Below are positions 1 through 5,034 of a DNA stretch of 5,895 nucleotides, piece by piece; position 1 is the stretch's first letter; every line of letters begins with the position of its first letter. A program made the translations under genes and the position numbers. This DNA is from Gammaproteobacteria bacterium (GTDB taxonomy: Bacteria > Pseudomonadota > Gammaproteobacteria > Pseudomonadales > Azotimanducaceae): positions 1 to 5,895 of the forward strand of contig JABIVN010000140.1 of NCBI GenBank assembly GCA_018667205.1, in the 5' to 3' direction. The notes beneath the pieces are model-generated. The model did no database searches, was not told where the DNA came from, and worked only from the letters and a program-made list of their open reading frames with translations.

Positions 1-411
1 CCGCTTAACCCTGAAGTCGGCAACCACCCTGTTGGCTATCTTTTTATCCGGGTTAATAAGAAAAGTTACCCTTCTGACCCCAAGCCCCATGGGCCCATTG
101 ACGCCATAGGCTCTGATCACCTCTTTTTGTCTGTCGTCGAGCAAAGGAAAAGGCAAATCGTACCTATCGCGAAAACGATCGTGGCTGGATTCCCCTTGGG
201 GGCTTACCCCGACCACATTGGCACCCACCGCTCGTAGGTCCTGGTGACGATCACGAATTTCGCAGGCTTCCGCCGTACACACAGAAGTAAAGTCAGCAGG
301 ATAAAAATACAGGAACAGTGGACCCTTTGATAAAAGGTCATCCAGTGTAATAACCTCGCCATGCTTGCCTGCCAGTTCAAAGTCTGGCGCTGTATCTCCT
401 ACATCAAGCAT
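1..411 (-). CDS. PrxQ/BCP-like thiol peroxidase (AhpC/TSA family), 3' end outside window
   Basis: Thioredoxin-fold peroxiredoxin that reduces hydrogen peroxide and organic hydroperoxides with a cysteine thiol, presumably in the cytoplasm because no signal peptide is visible. Numbered from the ATG at 411, the protein opens MLDVGDTAPDFEL, the typical PrxQ start. It then has PADFTSVC with peroxidatic Cys45 and the conserved Thr42, and a second cysteine, Cys50, five residues on (CTAEAC), which is the resolving position of helix-2 type PrxQ enzymes. An Arg before TFLINPD (Arg114) fits the active-site arginine. The usual proline-glycine before the catalytic Cys (TPGCT) is Ser-Val here. 137 codons are visible of a family length of about 150-160, so only the C-terminus is missing. 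An in-frame ATG at 420 is the alternative start; 411 is preferred because an AGGA lies 8 nt upstream and the N-terminus then matches the family. It lies 66 bp downstream of the MaoC gene on the same strand and could be cotranscribed with it. Confidence 0.88.
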   Translation of the reverse strand, partial: MLDVGDTAPDFELAGKHGEVITLDDLLSKGPLFLYFYPADFTSVCTAEACEIRDRHQDLRAVGANVVGVSPQGESSHDRFRDRYDLPFPLLDDRQKEVIRAYGVNGPMGLGVRRVTFLINPDKKIANRVVADFRVKR

Positions 412-477
412 TTGCCCCATCCTGAAGTTTTCCCATTAGATGAACTGCGCAACCGCCTTTGGGCTCGCTGATCATGC

Positions 478-1314
478 TTAATCAAACTTGAACACACCCT
501 GGTCAATAACAACATCACCGGCCTGGTTAGTTGTCCTGAACAAAGCTTCCCTTCCATCCACCCACATCGACACTGTCAACGTGTCACCGGGGATAACAGG
601 CTTTGAAAATCGCGCATTCATTGACTTGAATCTACCTGCTTCGCCGTCACAAAGCTCATTCAGCAACCCACGCCCAGTAAACCCGTAAGTACAAAGCCCG
701 TGCAAAATGGGTTTTTCAAACCCTCCCATGGCGGAAAAAGAAGGGTCTGAATGCAACGGATTGCGATCACCGGACAACCGGTAAGTAAGCGCCTGGTCTT
801 CTCGTGTTGTATAGCTCACTTGCCGATCCGGCGTACGATTCGGGAATAGAATCTTTTCTGATGGCCCACGGTCACCGCCCCAGCCTCCTTCGCCTCTACA
901 AAAAAGCGACGTTCGGGTTCTCAGCAGGACTTCTCCTGTCGCAACATTTTTAGACTCAGAGGTGAATTCGAGAACCGCCGCGCTTCCCTTATCGTAAATC
1001 GCAGTACACTCGCCAACACTTTCAATCTCACCCTCTGCAGGAATCTCACTCAGCAGTTCAATGCCTTGCTCACCATGCACCATCAAGGTTGGGTTGAACG
1101 AGCCCGCCGCCTTCATCGGTATCCCACCACCGCCAACAATCACGGCAAAAGTAGGAAATACTTTTTGATCGATGTCTTTTGTGTTTTCTGTCGTATATTG
1201 CAACTCGTCCGTACCCGCGCCAATGCCGACGGCATACAACAGGGCATCTTTTGATGTCCAGCTTCTTCGTGACGGCTGCCCCTTTGCACCAACAGCTGCA
1301 GGATTAATTGGCAT
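478..1314 (-). CDS. MaoC-like (R)-specific enoyl-CoA hydratase (hydratase 2), tandem hot-dog
   Basis: Predicted to hydrate trans-2-enoyl-CoA to (R)-3-hydroxyacyl-CoA, as in the hydratase-2 domain of peroxisomal multifunctional enzyme 2 and actinobacterial homologues. The 278 residues match the tandem hot-dog layout. The N-terminal half (about 20-140) has LYAVGIGAG, VFPTFAVI and VHGEQGIEL, all typical of the substrate-holding domain. The C-terminal MaoC domain (about 160-278) carries the hydratase-2 signature YRLSGDRNPLHSDP, with the catalytic pair Asp183 and His188 plus Asn185, followed by KPILHGLCTYG. The ATG at 1314 has a good SD (GAGGAG, 1320-1325) five bases upstream. The protein is soluble with no signal peptide. 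Its natural chain length or ring substrate cannot be read from sequence; fatty acid, sterol side chain or a polyhydroxyalkanoate precursor are all possible. The peroxiredoxin gene follows 66 bp downstream with no clear terminator between. The family call is firm, the substrate open. Confidence 0.92.
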   Translation of the reverse strand: MPINPAAVGAKGQPSRRSWTSKDALLYAVGIGAGTDELQYTTENTKDIDQKVFPTFAVIVGGGGIPMKAAGSFNPTLMVHGEQGIELLSEIPAEGEIESVGECTAIYDKGSAAVLEFTSESKNVATGEVLLRTRTSLFCRGEGGWGGDRGPSEKILFPNRTPDRQVSYTTREDQALTYRLSGDRNPLHSDPSFSAMGGFEKPILHGLCTYGFTGRGLLNELCDGEAGRFKSMNARFSKPVIPGDTLTVSMWVDGREALFRTTNQAGDVVIDQGVFKFD

Positions 1315-1357
1315 GGTAACTCCTCATTTTTCCAAGAACTTGTTAAACACTTAGGCG

Positions 1358-1363
1358 ATAATA
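1358..1363 (-). promoter_or_regulatory. Weak candidate -10 box for the MaoC gene
   Basis: On the minus strand this reads TATTAT, one mismatch from TATAAT, about 44-49 bases upstream of the MaoC start codon, which would give a leader of roughly 35 nt. A TG dinucleotide sits directly upstream, close to but not exactly at the extended -10 spacing. No recognisable -35 hexamer lies 16-18 bp further upstream. This is the only plausible sigma-70-like element I found on this strand of the spacer. Confidence 0.2.
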
Positions 1364-1402
1364 CACCAATATTAATGATCCAGGGTTGCGTCATGGGACT
1401 TT

Positions 1403-1418
1403 GTGAGGCAATGCTCAC
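1403..1418. repeat. Short perfect inverted repeat in the divergent maoC/trhO spacer
   Basis: GTGAG and CTCAC form perfect 5-bp arms around the 6-bp centre GCAATG. The site lies between two divergent genes, 89 bp upstream of the MaoC start and 111 bp upstream of trhO, where an operator could act. It resembles a CRP half-site pair (TGTGA...TCAC) but the inner spacing is 8 rather than 6, so a CRP site is not supported. Arms this short can arise by chance. Confidence 0.25.
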
Positions 1419-1517
1419 CATCTTCCTAGTGACGGTTAGCATCGGTAATCCGGCCGAAGAACTGACAAAACTGAAACAATACCGGGTAGACGATCTCTGC
1501 TCGCTAAACACTTTCGC

Positions 1518-1522
1518 AGGAG
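1518..1522 (+). promoter_or_regulatory. SD sequence that fixes the TTG start of trhO
   Basis: AGGAG ends 6 bases before the TTG at 1529, ideal SD spacing. An in-frame stop (TAA, 1505-1507) lies just upstream and no in-frame ATG occurs between it and the TTG. The first in-frame ATG downstream is codon 87, well inside the conserved domain. TTG is therefore the only reasonable start. Confidence 0.85.
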
Positions 1523-1528
1523 CCCAGT

Positions 1529-2560
1529 TTGGCAAACAACACACAGAACGAAATAGTAGTCTGCGCTTTGTACCATTTTGTTAGTATTGATGATGAAGAG
1601 ACGCTCCAACGGTCGCTACTAAACCTGCTAAAAATCAATGAGATTAGGGGAACACTGCTGGTCGCTGCAGAGGGCATTAACGGCACAGTCGCGGGCACTT
1701 CGGCCGGTATAAAAAGCCTGCAGACTTTTCTTGCGAGCGATGGCCGGTTCGACCAAATTGCCTATAAGTTTTCTACCGCAGAGGAAATGCCGTTCCCTCG
1801 TACCCGGGTCAAACTGAAGAAAGAAATCGTTACGATGGGTGTAACCGATATAGACCCCCGACAGATCGTAGGCACCTACGTAAAAGCAAAGGAATGGAAC
1901 GCATTGATATCAGACCCCGACGTTACGGTGATCGACACCCGGAACGAATATGAGGTGCTGATCGGTACGTTCGAGAATGCGATAAACCCACATACCGAGT
2001 CATTCCGAGAATTCCCTGAATTTGCGGAATCAGAACTGAATCCAGAGAAGCATAAGAAGATCGCCATGTTTTGCACAGGCGGAATCAGGTGCGAAAAATC
2101 AACGGCTTTTCTAAAGGCCAGAGGATTTGAGGAGGTCTATCACCTTGAAGGCGGCATCCTGAAATATCTTGAGGATGTCCCCTCGAAAGAATCGCTGTGG
2201 CAAGGGGAATGCTTTGTCTTTGATGATCGGGTCACTGTCGACCACGACCTGAAGCCGGGCTCCTATGATCAATGTCACGCCTGCAGGATGCCGATCAGTA
2301 ATGCTGACAAAAAAAGTAACGCTTATGTTGTGGGCATCAGCTGTTCACACTGTATCGACAATAAAACAGACGCGGACCGTGCAAGGTTCCGCGAACGGCA
2401 GAAGCAAATACACTTGGCCAATGAACGCGGTGAGGATCACATTGGAGGGGATGCTTCTGCTGGCCAGGTCCAAAGGGCAAGGCTGAAGCAGGAAGCTCGC
2501 GACGCCCAACGCGAAAAAGCAGAACGCAGCAAGCCAGAACGAAGAACACCAGAACGGTAA
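1529..2560 (+). CDS. trhO: tRNA uridine(34) 5-hydroxylase TrhO (YceA, rhodanese family)
   Basis: TrhO uses molecular oxygen to hydroxylate U34 of certain tRNAs to 5-hydroxyuridine, the first step towards cmo5U-type wobble modifications, in parallel to the prephenate-dependent TrhP route. The 343 residues follow the family order and length (E. coli YceA is about 350). The N-terminal domain (about 10-100) contains [15 protein letters not shown] and the [17 protein letters not shown] segment. The rhodanese domain (about 125-220) has VIDTRNEYE and the catalytic loop [11 protein letters not shown] with Cys182 and Cys188, then [11 protein letters not shown]. The C-terminal domain has two CxxC pairs, Cys249/Cys252 (CHAC) and Cys272/Cys275 (CSHC), likely binding a metal. 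The last 18 residues form a charged pentapeptide-like repeat. Translation starts at TTG with a strong SD. It is divergent from the MaoC gene and appears to be a single-gene unit; no hairpin with a T-run follows the stop. Confidence 0.95.
   Translation: MANNTQNEIVVCALYHFVSIDDEETLQRSLLNLLKINEIRGTLLVAAEGINGTVAGTSAGIKSLQTFLASDGRFDQIAYKFSTAEEMPFPRTRVKLKKEIVTMGVTDIDPRQIVGTYVKAKEWNALISDPDVTVIDTRNEYEVLIGTFENAINPHTESFREFPEFAESELNPEKHKKIAMFCTGGIRCEKSTAFLKARGFEEVYHLEGGILKYLEDVPSKESLWQGECFVFDDRVTVDHDLKPGSYDQCHACRMPISNADKKSNAYVVGISCSHCIDNKTDADRARFRERQKQIHLANERGEDHIGGDASAGQVQRARLKQEARDAQREKAERSKPERRTPER
2504..2557 (+). repeat. Degenerate 15-bp tandem repeat coding for the TrhO tail
   Basis: CAGAACG recurs at 2520, 2535 and 2550, exactly 15 bases apart and in phase with the codons. 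At the protein level this gives four units, [15 protein letters not shown] and a partial PER, covering residues 326-343 at the very end of TrhO. The first two full DNA copies (2520-2534 and 2535-2549) match at 11 of 15 positions. This looks like slippage-derived low-complexity sequence added after the conserved zinc-ribbon-like domain. Confidence 0.6.
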
Positions 2561-2580
2561 CCAGGCTCAGCGATACCGAA

Positions 2581-2977
2581 TCCGGCCGTCATTCCGGCTA
2601 CCACTTGTCGTAATGGATACCCAATAATTCTGCCGCTTCCTTTTCACTCGCTAAAGGCAGCGAGGTCAGTCAAGCACCCAAACCGCGTGCTCGCAGCGCT
2701 AACTAAAACGCCAAACCGCAGGAAAAATGGACCTCATCATTGCAGCCATACCCATAAAAGACGTTTTAACAGGCATTGGAAGACGCTCACGTTCGGCCTC
2801 AAGCCCACACGCCAGCATTCGACTTCGCAATACCTTGCCGTCACGCTGACCTGATCAATATAGAGGCTCCAGGGAGCCCAGCCATCAGCTTTATTGCAAA
2901 TCGCCCGATAAGCCCACCTTAGCCGGTGTTTCACCTCTGCAGCGAGCACACAAAGCCTGAGCAAAGGTAACGTCAGC
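2581..2977 (-). pseudogene. Decayed nitroreductase-family gene (relic)
   Basis: No intact gene occupies 2561-3047, but the minus strand gives pieces of an FMN nitroreductase of about 200 residues, in order but in shifting frames. A possible N-terminal piece is FAQALCAR (within 2939-2977). RAICNKADGWAPWSLYI (2857-2907) resembles the RAPSxxNxQPW FMN-binding region. SIFPAVW (2711-2731) is followed in another frame by LALRARGLGA (2673-2702), then LTSLPLASEKEAAELLGI and HYDKW. Intact relatives read roughly SIxPAVWxxxLALRARGLG...EKEAAELLGIPYDK. The PAVW-to-LALR junction is one base short of three codons, a one-base deletion. In-frame stops occur at 2670-2672 and after HYDKW. The total span is shorter than the family, so internal deletion is likely. 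The C-terminal pieces are the convincing part; the N-terminal half is a weak reading. The expected 3' end would run into the end of trhO. A 103-residue open frame at 2737-3048 crosses part of this and is not a family match throughout. Confidence 0.5.
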
Positions 2978-3015
2978 AAAAGCTGGCGGCGAACATTGCA
3001 TATCATATTCATCCT

Positions 3016-3030
3016 TGTAAAGTTGTTACA
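3016..3030. repeat. Short inverted repeat just upstream of the SirB1-like gene's SD
   Basis: TGTAA and TTACA are perfect 5-bp arms around AGTTG, ending 4 bases before the AGGAG at 3035-3039. As RNA the stem would be weak and AU-rich; as DNA it could be an operator. No good -35/-10 pair could be assigned for the downstream gene. It could easily be coincidental. Confidence 0.18.
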
Positions 3031-3047
3031 GGCTAGGAGACTATTCA

Positions 3048-3875
3048 ATGGATCACGACATCAGAAACAGGTTTGCACAGCTAGCGGCGCGGCCAGACGC
3101 TGACATCCGGCTAGATGAAGCGGCGTTGCTGATCGCAGCTGAATCCGAGCAAGACATCTCAGTTGAGCACTATCTCAGTGAACTCGACAATCTTGCCGCC
3201 CGGTTTAAGTGTGACGATCGCTTCCATACGGGCCTTGGCATTCCCGTATCCGCCCTCGTGAATTACATCCATGACGAACTTGGATTCAGCGGCAACATCA
3301 CCGACTACTTCGACCCAGCCAACAGTTACCTAAGTCGGGTTATTGACTATAAACACGGCATTCCGATCACGCTCGCCCTGGTCCATATCGCGATCGGAAC
3401 GCGACTTGATATTCAGGTCAGCGGTATTTCGTTTCCCGGGCACTTTCTTGTTCAGTACGGTGGCAACACTGGCGCTATCGTTGATCCTTTTTCTGGCCGT
3501 CAACTCAGTAGGACGGATTGTCAGAACCTGCTAAGCCAGATTGCCGGCCCAAGCGCCACCTTAAAGGAAGAATATTTTAGCCCGGCTTCACCGCGGGATG
3601 TCCTGATTCGCATGCTGGACAACCTAAAGCAGATTTTCTGGCGCCAAAAGTCCTGGGATGAAAGCAAGGCGTGTATCGAACGTCAACTCCTGCTGTTTCC
3701 GGAACGGGATGAGTTCAACGTTCAGCTAGGGGCCGTACATGAAATGCAGGGCAACACCGCGCTCGCGCAATATACTTATACACAGGTATTGCAGGGAGCG
3801 TCAGATGACCAGCTAAAGGAACTGGCGTCCAAGCGGTTACTTGCGCTAGTCAGTGATTCTAAAACAGTCCATTAG
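3048..3875 (+). CDS. SirB1-like transglutaminase-fold protein with C-terminal TPR-like region
   Basis: A member of the SirB1 / Transglut_core2 family, widespread in proteobacteria, whose biochemical role is not settled. The 275 residues show an N-terminal helical region (1-60), then the core (about 60-160). The core includes LSRVIDYKHGIPITLALVHIAIGTRL, split by the conserved GIPI turn, followed by VSGISFPGHFLVQ and IVDPFSG. His132 in FPGHF and Asp146 in VDPF sit where the transglutaminase His and Asp would be. The position of the nucleophilic Cys in GIPITLA is Thr108, so thiol catalysis is unlikely, as is usual in this family. Residues 184-270 form helical hairpins of TPR type (WDESKACIERQLLLFP, then HEMQGNTALAQYTYTQVL), suggesting protein-protein contacts. 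The ATG has AGGAG eight bases upstream. There is no signal peptide, so it is probably cytoplasmic. The gene ends 4 bp from the convergent kinase gene. Confidence 0.9.
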   Translation: MDHDIRNRFAQLAARPDADIRLDEAALLIAAESEQDISVEHYLSELDNLAARFKCDDRFHTGLGIPVSALVNYIHDELGFSGNITDYFDPANSYLSRVIDYKHGIPITLALVHIAIGTRLDIQVSGISFPGHFLVQYGGNTGAIVDPFSGRQLSRTDCQNLLSQIAGPSATLKEEYFSPASPRDVLIRMLDNLKQIFWRQKSWDESKACIERQLLLFPERDEFNVQLGAVHEMQGNTALAQYTYTQVLQGASDDQLKELASKRLLALVSDSKTVH

Positions 3876-3879
3876 CGGG

Positions 3880-4899
3880 TCAGGAGAGTAGCTCAAGGGC
3901 AAGGGCCGCTCGTCTGGCAACACCCGCTTTTTGCTTCTCAAGATCCACATCTATGTCCTCGCCCATTGCGCCAACAAGATATCGTTTGTAAACACCTTGC
4001 CCAATTGCCGCCAGGCGCCAATGGGAAAAAGCGCGATAGTAATTGATTTCAGACAAATCCCTGCCGGTGGTGTTCTCATAGATTTCCGCAATCTTTTCCC
4101 TGGTAATGAAACCGCCAGCGGCAGATGGGGACTGGTCGCCTTCACCTGGCTCCAAAACTTCATCAAGCGTTGCCCAGTTGTTCATGAGGTAACCAACGTC
4201 TGCCAACGGATCCCCTAAGGTGCAAAGCTCCCAATCCAGGATTGCTTTTACTTTGCCGTCAGCCACAATCATATTACCTAAACGAAAATCACCGTGAACA
4301 ATGGTTGCTCCCATTTGCTCAGGCATACGTTCAGCCAGCAGGCGATAGCTTTCTTCCATTTCAGGGATATCATGTGTCTTGGCAGCTTCCCATTGTTTGG
4401 TCCACCTCTTGAGTTGACGTGCGAGGTACGCCTCTTTACGGCCCAAGTCGCCAAGACCAACATCATCCGGGCTAATCGCGTGAAGCTGGCAGAGGATATC
4501 CACAACATCTTCACCGATCGGTATCCGTGACGTTTCTGGCAGGGTGGCGGCGATGACGGAGTCATTCAGAACCAGACCTTCGATAAACTCCATCACATAA
4601 AAGTCAGCCTCGTTGACTGAATTGTCTTTACACAACCCATGGTTTGCCGGTACGGGTACTGCCGAACCCTTTAGCGCATCAATGATTTTATGTTCCCTGC
4701 CCATATCATGAGCAGACTCAAGAACATGCCCGAGTGGAGGGCGCCTCAACACGTAGGCGCTACCGTTAGTGTCCTCACACCTAAAGGTCAGGTTCGAGTG
4801 CCCGCCTGCGATTAGTGAAAAACTGAGCGGTGGCTTGATCCCAGGAATTCGTTCAACCAACCATTTTGTCACTTTTTCTACGTTAATGCCTTCGACCAC
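3880..4899 (-). CDS. ACAD10/11-type phosphotransferase (aminoglycoside-phosphotransferase fold)
   Basis: A kinase-fold protein of the APH family, related to the kinase domain of eukaryotic ACAD10/ACAD11. In those proteins this domain is proposed to phosphorylate 4-hydroxyacyl-CoA during hydroxy-fatty-acid breakdown; bacterial members often lie beside acyl-CoA genes. The 339 residues contain the nucleotide loop AGGHSNLTF (31-39), the VLRRPP strand (50-55), a helix with GREHKII (Glu69) and VMEFIEG, an interlobe hinge. The catalytic loop VHGDFRLGNM has Asp204 and Asn209, and the metal-binding segment ILDWELCTLGDP has Asp222. The usual ATP-anchoring Lys is replaced by Arg, as is common in this subfamily. 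The start is GTG at 4899 with a perfect AGGAGG eight bases upstream. It is an unlikely antibiotic-resistance gene: its motifs match the lipid-type subfamily, not classical aminoglycoside kinases. It is divergent from the quinone oxidoreductase and convergent with the SirB1-like gene. Confidence 0.9.
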   Translation of the reverse strand: MVEGINVEKVTKWLVERIPGIKPPLSFSLIAGGHSNLTFRCEDTNGSAYVLRRPPLGHVLESAHDMGREHKIIDALKGSAVPVPANHGLCKDNSVNEADFYVMEFIEGLVLNDSVIAATLPETSRIPIGEDVVDILCQLHAISPDDVGLGDLGRKEAYLARQLKRWTKQWEAAKTHDIPEMEESYRLLAERMPEQMGATIVHGDFRLGNMIVADGKVKAILDWELCTLGDPLADVGYLMNNWATLDEVLEPGEGDQSPSAAGGFITREKIAEIYENTTGRDLSEINYYRAFSHWRLAAIGQGVYKRYLVGAMGEDIDVDLEKQKAGVARRAALALELLS

Positions 4900-4907
4900 G
4901 ACAACTT

Positions 4908-4913
4908 CCTCCT
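4908..4913 (-). promoter_or_regulatory. Strong SD that fixes the GTG start of the phosphotransferase
   Basis: On the minus strand this reads AGGAGG, fully complementary to the anti-SD core, with 8 bases to the GTG at 4899-4897. The codons just upstream (GTT, GTC) are not usual starts, so the GTG is well supported. The SD lies at the downstream end of a duplicated 11-bp segment. Confidence 0.8.
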
Positions 4914-4933
4914 GACGCTATTTCCTGACGCTA
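4910..4933. repeat. 11-bp direct repeat overlapping the phosphotransferase SD
   Basis: TCCTGACGCTA occurs at 4910-4920 and again at 4923-4933, a 13-base period with exact identity. On the transcribed (minus) strand this reads TAGCGTCAGGA twice, and the copy nearer the gene runs into AGGAGG. The more upstream copy therefore also carries an AGGA. It looks like a short local duplication in the leader. Confidence 0.7.
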
Positions 4934-4993
4934 ATGCCTGCCTCGGATCTTGCATCCAAAGCCAATGACGCCGAGGGTATCAGTAATGTGCTA

Positions 4994-5033
4994 ACTTGTC
5001 CCTGCCCACGATCAGAGAGGAATATTGACAAGT
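4994..5033 (+). promoter_or_regulatory. 7-bp inverted repeat enclosing the SD of the quinone oxidoreductase gene
   Basis: ACTTGTC (4994-5000) and GACAAGT (5027-5033) are perfect 7-bp inverted arms separated by 26 bases. The right arm ends one base before the ATG at 5035, and the only purine-rich SD-like stretch, AGAGGAA (5016-5022), lies in the loop. As RNA this would be a stem with the SD exposed in the loop and the start codon at its base; as DNA the half-sites are 33 bp centre to centre, about three helical turns. Either form could regulate, but no regulator can be named. Confidence 0.35.
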
Positions 5034-5034
5034 A

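Noticed and set aside
1140..1544. A 134-codon minus-strand open frame crossing the start of the MaoC gene and of trhO
   Set aside because: It overlaps two well-supported genes, has no recognisable domain and no suitable SD, and its composition is that of an out-of-frame reading.
1375..1584. A 69-codon plus-strand open frame with a short hydrophobic stretch upstream of trhO
   Set aside because: No SD precedes its ATG and it overlaps the TrhO start in another frame; no family resemblance.
2583..2598. Repeated CCGG-containing sequence after trhO, considered as a terminator hairpin
   Set aside because: CCGG is self-complementary so the apparent stem is only 4 bp, and no T-run follows on either strand.
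2737..3048. A 103-codon minus-strand open frame in the gap, considered as a small hypothetical gene
   Set aside because: Only its middle resembles a protein family, and that match continues in other frames, so it is better explained as one frame of the nitroreductase relic.
5025..5030. Perfect TTGACA hexamer, considered as a -35 box
   Set aside because: It lies between the SD and the start codon, and no -10-like sequence follows at 16-18 bp; it would start transcription inside the gene.
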